NCBI RefSeq assembly: GCF_023715655.1
Contig: NZ_JAMBON010000014.1
Location: 22,384-86,383, forward strand
Origin: Oceanobacillus luteolus
Lineage (GTDB): Bacteria; Bacillota; Bacilli; Bacillales; Amphibacillaceae
DNA length: 64,000 bases
Direction of reading: 5' to 3'
Positions within the stretch are counted from its first letter, which is position 1, and each line of letters opens with the position of its first letter. Under the pieces are notes generated by a model. It worked only from the letters and a program-made list of their open reading frames with translations. It was not told the DNA's origin and made no database searches. A program made the translations under genes and the position numbers. Below, piece after piece: positions 46,141-55,316 of this stretch.

Positions 46141-47055
46141 TTGAAAACGGTTAGTGTAGGGAAAATTGCTCAGGTATTGTCATTGGAGATTTTAGCAGGG
46201 GAAAATAATTTAGGCAGTAAAGTTTCAAAGAATAAAGCGCATCGACCAGGGCTTGAGTTTATTGGTCACTTTGATTTTTTCCCGATGGAGCGGGTACAAG
46301 TACTTGGTCTGGCGGAAATCACTTATTTAAAACAACTAAGTGAAGAGGAAAGAAAGCTTCGAATAGGTAATATTGTCAATTACCATCCGCCATGCTTTAT
46401 TGTGACGCGTGGTCAGGAAGAACTCACTTATTTGGTGCAGTATTGTGAACAAGAGAACATTCCATTGCTTCGGACGAATGATTCTACTTACGAATTTATC
46501 GCCAAACTGGATGCTTATTTGGCTAAAGCGCTTGCTGAGGAAATTGCCGTGCCTGGAGTCTGCCTCAATGTGTTCGGGATTGGAATTCTGCTTCGCGGTG
46601 AATCAGGAATTGGAAAAAGTGAAACTGCCTATACACTTATTGGCAGGGGACATCGCCTCGTAGCAGATGATATTGTTGTGCTTAGAAAACTAAGCCACCA
46701 AACGATTCTTGGGACACATAATGAGATGAACAAAGAATTTCTCGCGCTCCGCAGTGTCGGTTTATTGAATATCGTAAAGGTTTATGGAAATAAAGCTTTT
46801 CAAGATGAAACAAGAATCGCACTGGATATTGAATTGACGAAGTGGGGAGAAAATGAACTCCATAACGATCTCGAAATGAAAACGGAGTATACGAACTATA
46901 TGGGAGTAGAAATCCCGCATATTAAAATTCAGCTTCAGCCAGGCCGTGATGTTGCCGGCTTAATAGAAGCGGCTGCAAACAGTTGGGTATTAAAGCAACA
47001 AGGATACAGTGCTGCCGAGGAATTTATTAACCGTACGGAGAACTATAATAACTGA
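46141..47055 (+). CDS. Divergent HPr kinase/phosphorylase paralogue
   Basis: About 304 residues with the two-domain HprK layout. The N-terminal half has PGLEFIGHFDFFPMERVQVLG. The kinase half has Walker A GESGIGKSE, GHRLVADD and the C-terminal PGRDVAGLIEAAANSW...GYSAAEEF. Two expected features are changed: the His of the IHGV motif before the P-loop is Pro (VPGV), and the EIRGLG motif is ALRSVG. It also stands alone, whereas the standard hprK usually precedes lgt. It is probably a second, specialised or inactive copy. TTG at 46141 follows GGGTGG; a GTG at 46132 in frame is possible. Confidence 0.82.
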   Translation: MKTVSVGKIAQVLSLEILAGENNLGSKVSKNKAHRPGLEFIGHFDFFPMERVQVLGLAEITYLKQLSEEERKLRIGNIVNYHPPCFIVTRGQEELTYLVQYCEQENIPLLRTNDSTYEFIAKLDAYLAKALAEEIAVPGVCLNVFGIGILLRGESGIGKSETAYTLIGRGHRLVADDIVVLRKLSHQTILGTHNEMNKEFLALRSVGLLNIVKVYGNKAFQDETRIALDIELTKWGENELHNDLEMKTEYTNYMGVEIPHIKIQLQPGRDVAGLIEAAANSWVLKQQGYSAAEEFINRTENYNN

Positions 47056-47074
47056 ATCGAGAAGTACACCACAT

Positions 47075-47106
47075 AAAAAGCAGAGGTTACCCATCCTCTG
47101 CTTTTT
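47075..47106. terminator. Bidirectional terminator after the HprK-like gene
   Basis: AAAAAGCAGAGG and CCTCTGCTTTTT pair perfectly around a 7-base loop. The right end overlaps the stop of the small ORF on the minus strand. Confidence 0.88.
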
Positions 47107-47209
47107 AAATTTCGTGTTCATCTCTATCTTCACCGAATAAAAATTCAAATCCTATCATAAAGGTTACTGCATTAGCAATCAGCAATAAGATTGAAAGGAA
47201 TCTCTTCAT
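47105..47209 (-). CDS. Small membrane peptide (34 residues)
   Basis: A short reading frame on the minus strand with ATG at 47209 and AAGGAG eight bases upstream. The product opens MKRFLSILLLIANAVTFMIG, one membrane helix, and ends in an acidic tail (FGEDRDEHEI). It lies 33 bases after the AraC-type gene in the same direction and ends exactly at a strong terminator, all consistent with the last gene of a two-gene operon. No family was recognised. Confidence 0.6.
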   Translation of the reverse strand: MKRFLSILLLIANAVTFMIGFEFLFGEDRDEHEI

Positions 47210-47242
47210 ATTAAATTCTCCTTCATATCAGGCATCTTGTAG

Positions 47243-48130
47243 TTAATCTTCGAAATTTAAATTAACAGGTTCGCTAGATAATTCCTCATTGGAATTATTC
47301 TCTGTCACCGGAACACTTTCGTCTACTATTTCAAATGTAAGTTCGTCCATCCAAACTTGACCTTGTCCGTTCAATAATATCCCAAACGAAATCACTTCGC
47401 TTTTTACTGGAACATCCAACACAATGCTGAAATGATTCCATTCATTCGTTCCTGTGATTGGGCGATTCATCATATTGTCGAAAGCAAGTACTTCCCCGGA
47501 AGAGTGATCGATACGCATCCATAATCCGGCTGAGCCTTTTACCTCCTTACTTTTAACAAATGCGGAAAAGCGAAGTCTCTCACCTCGGTAGCGATCTGCC
47601 TTGATTTGCTGCATCAATGTCGCGAAACCTCGAGCTCTTTCATCTTTTGATCTTAAAAATGCCGAGTAATTACCACTATGGACTATTCTATTATCCAAAC
47701 CTGTCTCATAATCAGATGGTGTGTCTCCTGTCATAATCCAACCGGCAGGAGTATTGTTCGCTTCAACCATGTTCATTTCTCCTTTATCATTTAGTTTCCT
47801 GAGTAATTTTCGATAACGTCCCGGTGTCACGTCGTACTCCTTCTTAAAGGCTCTTGTGAAGGCTTCCTGTGAACCGAATCGGTAATCCAACGCAATATCT
47901 ATTATTCTTTTATCTGTAGAAATTAAATCACTTGCTGCCTGAGACATCCGGCGTGTCCTTATATAGTCTTTGACTGATTTACCGGTGATCCTCCGGAAAA
48001 TACGTTGGAAATGAAACTTCGAATAACCGGCTTGTTCTGCTAAAGAATGGAGCTGTAATTTATCTGTCAGATGTTTTTCAATAAAAATCAATATTTGTTG
48101 AATGGTTTTTTCATGCTCTTGATAGGACAA
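47243..48130 (-). CDS. AraC family regulator with C-terminal beta-sandwich-like domain
   Basis: A 295-residue protein. Residues about 5-105 hold the two AraC helix-turn-helices (LHSLAEQAGYSKFHFQRIF; IIDIALDYRFGSQEAFTRAFKKEY), here at the N-terminus. Residues about 130-280 look like a carbohydrate-binding/galactose-binding-like sandwich (GNYSAFLRSK, RLRFSAFVKSKE, AGLWMRID, NEWNHFSIVLDVP, GQVWMDELTFEIVD). The ligand is unknown. Start is TTG at 48130, six bases after AGGAGGTG; a GTG at 48139 lies inside that site. Confidence 0.85.
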   Translation of the reverse strand: MSYQEHEKTIQQILIFIEKHLTDKLQLHSLAEQAGYSKFHFQRIFRRITGKSVKDYIRTRRMSQAASDLISTDKRIIDIALDYRFGSQEAFTRAFKKEYDVTPGRYRKLLRKLNDKGEMNMVEANNTPAGWIMTGDTPSDYETGLDNRIVHSGNYSAFLRSKDERARGFATLMQQIKADRYRGERLRFSAFVKSKEVKGSAGLWMRIDHSSGEVLAFDNMMNRPITGTNEWNHFSIVLDVPVKSEVISFGILLNGQGQVWMDELTFEIVDESVPVTENNSNEELSSEPVNLNFED

Positions 48131-48301
48131 ACCGGACACCTCCTAATCTTTTGTCTTAAGTATATCTAAAAATAATTATGGAAACTTGATAATTTGTGCT
48201 AATGTTATAATCCAACCAATACAAAAAGACGAATTCTCTTTCAAATTCGCCATCTAAGTATCTTGCTATTTTATTGGGGTGTGCTTGCCACGTTCTTCGT
48301 T

Positions 48302-49714
48302 TTATAATCTTTTCCTAACCAAAAAGTTCTCCCTTAACAGCTCCCAGTTTTGTGGGAACGGATAACCAAGCACCCAATAACTGATCCCGCCAAGTCCATA
48401 TTCTTTTGCTAAATCAAATTTGGCTTGTGCACTTCTTGCATCTTCAAACCAAACCTCGTGCTCCACCCCTTCCTCATCCACATACCGGAAAAAGGGGGAT
48501 GCTGCGACCTCGTCATATTGAATCTCTGCATTATATCTCGTCGCCCGTTCAATCGCTTCCTGGGAACTGAAGTTTTCTGCAACTTGACCTTCTGCATGGG
48601 GCAGCTTCCAGTCTCTTGCATAAATTTCAAAACCGAGGAATATCTTTTCGGCAGGGATTTCCGTTAACGCATATTCCACGACTCTTCGCATTTGATTAAT
48701 CGGTGAAATCGCTTGGGGAGGTCCGTATATATATCCCCATTCATATGTCATTAAGACAACGAAATCCGCAAGTCGCCCATGTGCTTCATAATCATGTGCC
48801 TCATACAATAATCCGGTTTGATCAGCGCTTGTTTTTGGGGCGAGCGCCGTGGATACGAAATAACCTTCAGGATGCAACCGATCGACGGCAAGCTGAATGA
48901 AGGTGTTATAACGTTCCCGGTCCTCGGGCAACACGTATTCAAAATCGATATTCAATCCCTGATATCCCTTTTCCTTCATCACCGCTAAAATATTATCAAG
49001 CAAAGTATTCATTAATTCTTCACTAGAAAGAATCGTATGTGTCACGCTAGATCCTTCATCCTCTGGGGTGAAATTTAATATCGACATCATCGGTACGATG
49101 TTCTCTTCATAACTTGCCGCAATCATTAAAACATCCTCAAACGGTTCCATGCTTCCATCTGACTGGACCAAATACGCAAAAGGGCTTGCAATCGTTAATA
49201 GTTCTCCAACCTCCCGTATAGACTGGGCCCCTTCTGCATCTGGTTGATAGGAATAGGCATTGACCTCAATAATTGGTTTTTCCCGAGGGATATATAATGT
49301 TTGTCCGCTGAAAATAGGATCGGTTATCGTCAGCGCATTTTCTTGTGCCAGTGAATAAATGGATACGCCGTAGAGACTTGCAATAGTAGCAAGAGTCTCT
49401 CCTTGTTGTACTTCATGACTTTGCAATGGTACATAGATTTTCATACCAGGCATAAGAGCTGTGGGGTCTATATTTGGATTGGCATTCAAAATAGAGTTTA
49501 AAGGTATTCGATAATTACCGGCAATGCTCCACATGCTTTCTCCCGCTAGTACGGTATGCCAAGTTCCTTTGATTGGAATAAGTAGCGCCAAACCAATGAC
49601 AAGCCGATTTGGATCAGGTAATTCGTTTACTGCTATTAATTGATTGAGGTCAACCTGATACCGCTGAGCAAGGTCATATAATTGATCCCCAGCCTTGACA
49701 ACATGGATAATCAA
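48302..49714 (-). CDS. LysM-GH18 spore peptidoglycan hydrolase, YaaH/SleL-type
   Basis: A 470-residue enzyme with three LysM repeats (residues about 2-48, 51-97, 98-145) and a glycoside hydrolase family 18 barrel from about 150. The catalytic stretch is YQGLNIDFEY with Glu259 as acid/base. There is no signal peptide, as in YaaH and SleL, which are put into the spore coat by the mother cell and cut cortex muropeptides (N-acetylglucosaminidase) during germination. ATG at 49714 after GAGGAGG. No sigma-E promoter was established. Confidence 0.88.
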   Translation of the reverse strand: MIIHVVKAGDQLYDLAQRYQVDLNQLIAVNELPDPNRLVIGLALLIPIKGTWHTVLAGESMWSIAGNYRIPLNSILNANPNIDPTALMPGMKIYVPLQSHEVQQGETLATIASLYGVSIYSLAQENALTITDPIFSGQTLYIPREKPIIEVNAYSYQPDAEGAQSIREVGELLTIASPFAYLVQSDGSMEPFEDVLMIAASYEENIVPMMSILNFTPEDEGSSVTHTILSSEELMNTLLDNILAVMKEKGYQGLNIDFEYVLPEDRERYNTFIQLAVDRLHPEGYFVSTALAPKTSADQTGLLYEAHDYEAHGRLADFVVLMTYEWGYIYGPPQAISPINQMRRVVEYALTEIPAEKIFLGFEIYARDWKLPHAEGQVAENFSSQEAIERATRYNAEIQYDEVAASPFFRYVDEEGVEHEVWFEDARSAQAKFDLAKEYGLGGISYWVLGYPFPQNWELLRENFLVRKRL

Positions 49715-50016
49715 AACACTTTCCTCCTCTTTTCTAACTATTTATCGTATATGAATGGCTGTCATATTCCGGCTCAAATGATGAAGACAGGATACACAGC
49801 TCGCAATTCGTTCTAATGAATGAAGAAGATCATTTTATCCTATGTTTTTACTTATGAAAATGTGTATATGCCTAAAAAGCCGGACACGAGGGAGGAGTGG
49901 GCTGTTAACCATTTACAATTCATTTAAAAAGCTCTAAACTATTTAGGGACACGAAGTAATTTTGTGTGGGTGAATTCCATGCAATTTTACTAAATAACTA
50001 AGGGCGGCGAAAAAAA
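49715..50016. other. Gene-free divergent region
   Basis: About 300 bases between the divergent GH18 and MFS genes. It must hold both promoters. Only a 19-codon frame at about 49869 was noticed, with no ribosome site. No repeat or strong hairpin was seen. Confidence 0.5.
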
Positions 50017-51249
50017 TTGACTTTTCTACAAGAGTGGGTTGGGCAATTCCGGACCTATAACCGCAATATTAAATTGGCGATCTTGGCAAATATATTTACA
50101 CAAATCGGCCTTGGGGCGTTCATGGTCGTATATAATTTCTATATTCGAGCACTTGGCTTACCTCAACAGGTAAACGGGGAAATAATTGCTTTAACTTCCT
50201 TAGCTACAGCCATTATCTTAGTACCGGCTGGAATTATGAGTGATCGGCTCGGTCGGAAGAAGGTAATGGCTGCTGGTGTAGTAATCGGTGGCGTTATCTT
50301 GGCTTCACGTAGTTTGGTAGAGTTGGAATCATTTCTGCTTGGAACCGGTTTTGCAACCGGGATTGCGCTCGCCTTTTTCCAAGTATCGATTATACCTTGG
50401 CTTGCAGAAAATTCTGGGACGAAGCAGCGGATCCATTTATTCAGTCTACACTCGGCGGTCATGATGGCGGCCAATGTGATCGGTAACCTGCTTGGTGGTG
50501 TAATGACGGACTTCTTTTCTTTATTCATGACTGATTTATTCAGTATTCGTTATACATTGCTTTTTGGTAGTTTGTTTTACTTTGTTTCTATTATTCCAAT
50601 TATGAAAATGAAGGAGAAGCCGAGAGAGAAAAGAAATGAACAGGAAAATCCGAGCATTCGAAGATTCATGAGTAAGAATAAAACCGGATTAAAGGTTGTT
50701 GCTCTTTTTGCGGTGGCTCAACTCATTATCGGAACAGGGAGCGGACTCGTCATTCCGTATCTCAATCTCTATTTTGCCGACCGCTTTCAGGCATCGACTT
50801 CAATGATTGGAGTTATTATTGCTTTAGGGCAGGCTGCAACCGCTTTGGCGATGTTTATTGGTCCGCTCGTTGTACAGCGCCTGGGTGAGGTGAGGGCAGT
50901 GGTGACATTACAGTTGTTATCCCTGCCGTTTTTACTGCTTACCGCTTTCTCGACGAGTCTATGGATTGCGGCTATTGGTTTTCTATTTCGACAGGCATTG
51001 ATGAATGCTGGTAACCCCATCCAGTCTTCCTTGATGATGTCAAAAGTAAATGACTCCATGAAGGGGCTTGCGAACTCAGTCAACCAAATGGTATTCAATC
51101 TGGGGTGGGCGTTTATGGGACCTGTCTCTACAGGAATTGTTCTTAAGTATGGTTCCTATTGGGGTTATGCCCATGTATTCAGCATTACGGCAGGAATCTA
51201 TCTTGTAGGCTCTCTATACTTTTTCTTTGTTTTCCGTTCATTAAAATAG
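50017..51249 (+). CDS. MFS transporter
   Basis: A 410-residue major facilitator with about 12 membrane segments, motif A between TM2 and TM3 (GIMSDRLGRKKVMA), and a basic central loop (EKPREKRNEQE...). The second half repeats the fold. TTG start at 50017 after GGGCGGCG, a weak site. Substrate unknown; it resembles uncharacterised drug/sugar-type carriers of bacilli. Confidence 0.88.
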   Translation: MTFLQEWVGQFRTYNRNIKLAILANIFTQIGLGAFMVVYNFYIRALGLPQQVNGEIIALTSLATAIILVPAGIMSDRLGRKKVMAAGVVIGGVILASRSLVELESFLLGTGFATGIALAFFQVSIIPWLAENSGTKQRIHLFSLHSAVMMAANVIGNLLGGVMTDFFSLFMTDLFSIRYTLLFGSLFYFVSIIPIMKMKEKPREKRNEQENPSIRRFMSKNKTGLKVVALFAVAQLIIGTGSGLVIPYLNLYFADRFQASTSMIGVIIALGQAATALAMFIGPLVVQRLGEVRAVVTLQLLSLPFLLLTAFSTSLWIAAIGFLFRQALMNAGNPIQSSLMMSKVNDSMKGLANSVNQMVFNLGWAFMGPVSTGIVLKYGSYWGYAHVFSITAGIYLVGSLYFFFVFRSLK

Positions 51250-51376
51250 GAGGCAAGTCCAGTATACTTTCTCATCCCTTGTAATAGAATCTTAATTTAA
51301 TAATTCTTTTTCCCGATAGACATTCACCTAGAAAATGTTAAAATTGTAGTAATGAAACGATTGGGAAGTGATTGCC

Positions 51377-51982
51377 GTGAAGTTGTGGATGAGAAAAGTA
51401 TTCGTTGTACTTGTAGCCATTATGACGTTGGGCATGTACACTCCAACGACATTACTAGAAATTGAAGCGGAAGATAATAAAAATAGTCTCTCCTCAAAAG
51501 CTGATGTAGACCAAGCTGAATTGAGTCCGACCGAACAGACACTGGAAACCTATGAAACCGTGTTGGTCGAAGATTTAGAGCCTGATTATTTAAGTGAGTT
51601 GCAAGAACAGGCGAAAGTCCAAAGTCTCTTGAAATTTGGTCCAAGAATTGCTGAACAGGTAGAGGATGAGTTTTCTGAGGTTATTTTACCTAAGATGGAA
51701 GCAGTCTTGGAACAATTGGCTTCGGAAGCAGGAGAAGATGCAGTTCGCTACTACGGCATCACCGAAAAACCTTCAAAAGGCTACGGAGAGCGGATTTTTC
51801 ATGTTACAGATCTTAGAACGGATGAAGATGTCGTAAGATTCCACGTCCGCCGCGACAACCGGCCCCTGGAAGGTTACTACTTCAACTTTCACTATCACCT
51901 AGGTAAAGACGACTTCAAAGAGCATCACACAATCGGCGAGATCTATTGGGATAAAAATACACCACCAAAGTGGATGGCATAA
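51377..51982 (+). CDS. ypjP: YpjP family protein
   Basis: A 201-residue protein matching the YpjP-like family of Bacillus: start VKLWMRKVFVVLVAIMTLG with one hydrophobic segment (signal or anchor), a variable acidic linker, then the conserved C-terminal half with YGERIFHVTDLRT, DNRPLEGYYFNFHYH and HHTIGEIYWDKNTPPKWM. Function is unknown. GTG at 51377, eight bases after GGAAG. It is followed by a perfect terminator. Confidence 0.85.
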   Translation: MKLWMRKVFVVLVAIMTLGMYTPTTLLEIEAEDNKNSLSSKADVDQAELSPTEQTLETYETVLVEDLEPDYLSELQEQAKVQSLLKFGPRIAEQVEDEFSEVILPKMEAVLEQLASEAGEDAVRYYGITEKPSKGYGERIFHVTDLRTDEDVVRFHVRRDNRPLEGYYFNFHYHLGKDDFKEHHTIGEIYWDKNTPPKWMA

Positions 51983-51989
51983 TATAAAG

Positions 51990-52024
51990 AAGGCGCATGA
52001 ATATAATTCATGCGCCTTTTTCTT
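51990..52024 (+). terminator. Terminator of ypjP
   Basis: AAGGCGCATGAAT pairs perfectly with ATTCATGCGCCTT, followed by TTTCTTTT. Confidence 0.9.
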
Positions 52025-52061
52025 TTGCGCTGCCATGCTAGCTTTTGCTGAAAGCCCATGC

Positions 52062-52165
52062 CAGCCGTTAAAAGCGCTCGCCGCTCCGTTAAAAGCGCTC
52101 ACACCTCCGCGAAAAGCGCTCGCTCCTCCGCGAAAAGCGCTCGCCCCTCCGTCAAAAACGCTACC
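52062..52165. repeat. 21-bp tandem repeat
   Basis: The core AAGCGCTC recurs at 52072, 52093, 52114 and 52135, with a variant AAACGCT at 52156, each 21 bases apart. Each unit centres on the palindrome AGCGCT and is purine/pyrimidine-skewed and GC-rich relative to its surroundings. Three frames are open across it, giving lysine/alanine/serine heptapeptides, but without a start site. It lies between ypjP and the sirtuin gene. Confidence 0.88.
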
Positions 52166-52178
52166 CTCACTTCAAACC

Positions 52179-52889
52179 CTAGATCTCCCCATCCAACTCC
52201 AACAACAATTCTCCAATCTTTCTATCCTGAATCACCAAATCCGCATGTCGGTCGAGTGGGGTATCATCTTGGTTCACGATTACCAATCTTGCTCCACTTT
52301 CTTTCGCAAGTATCGGAAATTGATTTGCGGGGGTAACGGTTAGGGAAGAGCCGAGGACAATAAAAAGATCCGCTTTCTCTGTTTCCTGAAGTGCGAACTC
52401 AAATGCATCTACGGGTAAACTTTCACCAAATAATACGATGGAAGGGCGCAACACGCCACCGCACTCACAATAAAATGTATCTTCTACATATTTCTCACTA
52501 TTGTATTCACGTCCACATGTTTCACAATGCAATTTTTGAAGTGTACCATGTAATTCGGCAACACGTTCACTTCCTGCTAGCTGATGAAATCCATCGACAT
52601 TTTGTGTTATAACCGATTGAATCAGCCCTGCTTTCTCCCACTTTGCAAGAATCTCATGCCCTTTATGAGGCCCGTATTCCTTCACACCAAGTACTCGTTC
52701 TCTGTAAAACGCAATAAATTCTTCCACGTTATGATTAAGTGCCTCCGTACTGGCAAGCTGTGATGGGTCTTTTTGTTTCCATAACCCTCTATTGGCCGAA
52801 CGAAAATCAGGCAAACCGCTTTCTGTCGACATGCCAGCTCCTGTAAACACCACCGTATAATCTGCTTCCTTCAACCAATCTCTAAGCAT
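52179..52889 (-). CDS. cobB: Sir2 family NAD-dependent protein deacylase
   Basis: A 236-residue sirtuin: GAGMSTESGLPDFRS, TQNVDGFH, catalytic His in ELHGT, zinc site Cys-x2-Cys...Cys-x-Cys (CETC and CEC), and the NAD-binding GSSLTV and VNQD near the end. It removes acyl groups from lysines using NAD; B. subtilis SrtN is the likely counterpart. The ATG at 52889 has GGAGGG six bases upstream; upstream in-frame codons to 52970 are rejected. Single gene. Confidence 0.93.
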   Translation of the reverse strand: MLRDWLKEADYTVVFTGAGMSTESGLPDFRSANRGLWKQKDPSQLASTEALNHNVEEFIAFYRERVLGVKEYGPHKGHEILAKWEKAGLIQSVITQNVDGFHQLAGSERVAELHGTLQKLHCETCGREYNSEKYVEDTFYCECGGVLRPSIVLFGESLPVDAFEFALQETEKADLFIVLGSSLTVTPANQFPILAKESGARLVIVNQDDTPLDRHADLVIQDRKIGELLLELDGEI

Positions 52890-52975
52890 GACTATCCCTC
52901 CTATGTAATTACCCTTAGTATACCGTAAGTGGAATTCAGGTCCACCATTGCTACCCATATCCATTGGCAAGTTAA

Positions 52976-53041
52976 TTGACTAAAGGAAAAGGATATGGTA
53001 TTAAAATAGTTGGATTAGCACTTGAGGTCGATGAGTGCTAA
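52976..53041 (+). promoter_or_regulatory. htpG promoter with CIRCE element
   Basis: TTGACT (52976-52981), 17-base spacer and TATTAA (52999-53004) form a vegetative promoter. TTAGCACTT (53015-53023), nine bases, then GAGTGCTAA (53033-53041) matches the HrcA operator CIRCE (TTAGCACTC-N9-GAGTGCTAA) at 17 of 18 positions. It sits at the expected transcript start, so HrcA would block htpG in the absence of heat stress. Confidence 0.88.
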
Positions 53042-53121
53042 AATGATGTTATTCAAGTCATTAGGGAAGCAGGCACAGTATAGTTTCTCTATTTTTAAGT
53101 ACATAACGGAGGAGAGAGACC

Positions 53122-55005
53122 ATGGAAAAAAGAGAATTTCAGGCAGAATCCAAGAAGTTATTAGATATGGTGATCAACTCGATTTACTCCCAGCGGGAAG
53201 TTTTCCTGAGAGAGCTTATTTCGAATGCAAGTGATGCCATCGATAAACTGTATTACCGAGCCCTTACAGACGACAACTTAACTTTCAACAAAGACGATTA
53301 CTATATTAAACTCACCCCGAATAAGGACACACGTACCTTAACAGTAACGGATACCGGAATCGGGATGACGAAGGAAGAGATGGAGAATAACCTAGGTATT
53401 ATCGCGAAAAGTGGTTCCCATCAATTTAAGAAAGAAAATGAAATTAAAGATGGACATGACATTATTGGTCAATTCGGTGTCGGATTCTATGCTGCATTTA
53501 TGGTTGCGGAAAAGGTGACGGTCATCAGTCGTTCTATTGACAGTGAAGAAGCTTATAAATGGGAGTCGACTGGTCCGGATGGATATACGATTGAACCGGC
53601 AGAAAAGGAAGAAGTAGGAACAGAAATCATCCTCTACATTAAAGAAAATGAAGAGGAAGAGTCCTATGACGAGTTTCTTGAAGAGTATCGCATCAGACAA
53701 ATTGTGAAAAAGTACTCTGATTTCATTCGCTATCCGATCAAAATGGATGTTACGGAAAGCAAGCTGAAAGAGGGAACTGAGGACGAGTATGAAGACGTCA
53801 TCACAGAAGAAACGTTGAATACGATGATTCCAATTTGGAAGAAAAACAAGAGTGAACTGACCGATGAAGACTATGAAAACTTTTATCGTGAAAAACATTA
53901 TGGCTTTGATAAGCCACTAAAACATATTCATATTTCTGTTGATGGTGCCGTTCGCTATGATGCTATTCTTTATATCCCGGAAAGTGCACCATATAATTAC
54001 TACACGAAAGAATATGAGAAAGGTCTAGAATTATACTCCAATGGTGTTCTGATCATGGAGAAAAGCCCAGAGCTGCTCCCGGATTACTTCAGTTTTGTAA
54101 AAGGTCTTGTTGATTCCGAGGATCTTTCCTTGAATATCTCAAGAGAGATGTTGCAGCATGACCGTCAGTTGAAAATAATCGAGAAAAATATCAATAAACG
54201 AATTAAACAACAATTAAAGCAAATTCTTACTAATGATCGTGAAGCTTATGAACGTTTCTATCAATCCTTTGGTCAACAGTTGAAATACGGAGTCTACAGT
54301 GATTTTGGACAGCATAAAGAGGTTCTGCAAGACCTCCTGTTATTCTATTCATCGAAGGAAAAGAAATTGGTCACACTGGATGAGTATGTAGAGCGCATGC
54401 CGGAGGAACAGAAATATATCTATTATGCGCAAGGAGATACGGTAGAACGGGCGGATAAACTTCCACAAACGGAATTGGTGAAAGATAAAGGCTACGAAAT
54501 TCTATACTTCACAGACGAAATTGATGAATTTGCGATCCGCATGTTGATGAGTTATAAAGATAAAGAATTCAAAAACGTCTCTAGTGGCGATTTAGGTATT
54601 GAGCCAGATGAGAAGGAAAAAGAAGAAGAGAAGGAAGCGGCAAAAGAACATGAGGACCTCTTCAAGAAAATGAAAGAAGTTCTCGGAGATAAGGTGACAG
54701 ATGTGCGTGCATCGAAGCGCTTGAAGTCACATCCTGTAGTCCTTACTGCTGACGGAGAAATTTCCATCGAAATGGAAAAAATCATCAATTCCATGCCAGA
54801 TGACCAGCAAATTAAAGCTGATAAAGTGCTGGAGATCAACGTAAACCACGAAATCATGAATGCCCTCCAACGTGCACATGATCAAGGGGAGGAGCAGCTC
54901 AAGCTGTATACGAATCTCTTATTCAACCAAGCATTGCTCATTGAAGGGCTTCCAATTGAAGACCCGGTTGCATTCACGAATGACATGGTTAAAGTGATGC
55001 TCTAA
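53122..55005 (+). CDS. htpG: Chaperone HtpG (Hsp90)
   Basis: A 627-residue Hsp90 of normal length. N-terminal ATPase: [22 protein letters not shown], and [13 protein letters not shown]. Middle domain with LNISREMLQ; the acidic linker before the C-terminal dimer domain is rich in Glu/Lys (about residues 495-515). ATG at 53122 with GGAGGAGAG upstream. Monocistronic with its own terminator. The CIRCE element upstream puts it in the HrcA regulon. Confidence 0.96.
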   Translation: MEKREFQAESKKLLDMVINSIYSQREVFLRELISNASDAIDKLYYRALTDDNLTFNKDDYYIKLTPNKDTRTLTVTDTGIGMTKEEMENNLGIIAKSGSHQFKKENEIKDGHDIIGQFGVGFYAAFMVAEKVTVISRSIDSEEAYKWESTGPDGYTIEPAEKEEVGTEIILYIKENEEEESYDEFLEEYRIRQIVKKYSDFIRYPIKMDVTESKLKEGTEDEYEDVITEETLNTMIPIWKKNKSELTDEDYENFYREKHYGFDKPLKHIHISVDGAVRYDAILYIPESAPYNYYTKEYEKGLELYSNGVLIMEKSPELLPDYFSFVKGLVDSEDLSLNISREMLQHDRQLKIIEKNINKRIKQQLKQILTNDREAYERFYQSFGQQLKYGVYSDFGQHKEVLQDLLLFYSSKEKKLVTLDEYVERMPEEQKYIYYAQGDTVERADKLPQTELVKDKGYEILYFTDEIDEFAIRMLMSYKDKEFKNVSSGDLGIEPDEKEKEEEKEAAKEHEDLFKKMKEVLGDKVTDVRASKRLKSHPVVLTADGEISIEMEKIINSMPDDQQIKADKVLEINVNHEIMNALQRAHDQGEEQLKLYTNLLFNQALLIEGLPIEDPVAFTNDMVKVML

Positions 55006-55009
55006 ATAC

Positions 55010-55048
55010 GAAACGGTACTTTTCCTATTGGAAGGTACCGTTTTTTCT
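55010..55048 (+). terminator. Terminator of htpG
   Basis: AAACGGTAC pairs with GGTACCGTTT over an inner TCC/GGA stem and runs into T residues. Confidence 0.82.
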
Positions 55049-55164
55049 TCGAAGTGACTGACTGTTAAATGTTTACTGAATATTGTATGATAGTTAGTAA
55101 CTTGAAATTCTCAAAGAATATCACTTGGCCAGGAAGTGACTGTGATGCAAAGGAAGTGATAAAC

Positions 55165-55260
55165 ATGCTGGAAAGTATGAATTGGATTGGTTTTCTGCCA
55201 CCGATTTTATTTCTTATCATCATTGTTTTCCTCGTGTATCATGCATGGAAACGGTCTTGA
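55165..55260 (+). CDS. Small single-helix membrane protein (31 residues)
   Basis: ATG at 55165 with AAGGAAGTG upstream gives a 31-residue peptide: a short amphipathic start (MLESMNWIGF), one helix LPPILFLIIIVFLVYHAW, and a KRS tail placing the C-terminus inside. The open frame extends upstream but without a better start. A strong terminator follows within a few bases, which supports a real transcript end here. Family not recognised. Confidence 0.5.
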   Translation: MLESMNWIGFLPPILFLIIIVFLVYHAWKRS

Positions 55261-55261
55261 A

Positions 55262-55299
55262 AAAGCCCCGGACGAATGAATCTCGTCCGGGGCTTTCCT
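55262..55299. terminator. Bidirectional terminator before potD
   Basis: AAAGCCCCGGACGA and TCGTCCGGGGCTTT are perfectly complementary over 14 bases between convergent genes. Confidence 0.9.
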
Positions 55300-55316
55300 C
55301 TAATTTTTGGCAATAC

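Noticed and set aside
49869..49928. 19-codon frame beginning MPKKPDTREEW
   Set aside because: Too short and without a ribosome site; no known small spore protein matches.
52035..52343. Two overlapping open frames of about 100 and 92 codons
   Set aside because: They arise from the 21-bp repeat (divisible by three, so no stops appear) and continue antisense into the sirtuin gene; no start signal.
53392..53898. 168-codon antisense frame
   Set aside because: Lies wholly opposite htpG; composition is that of a reverse-frame shadow.
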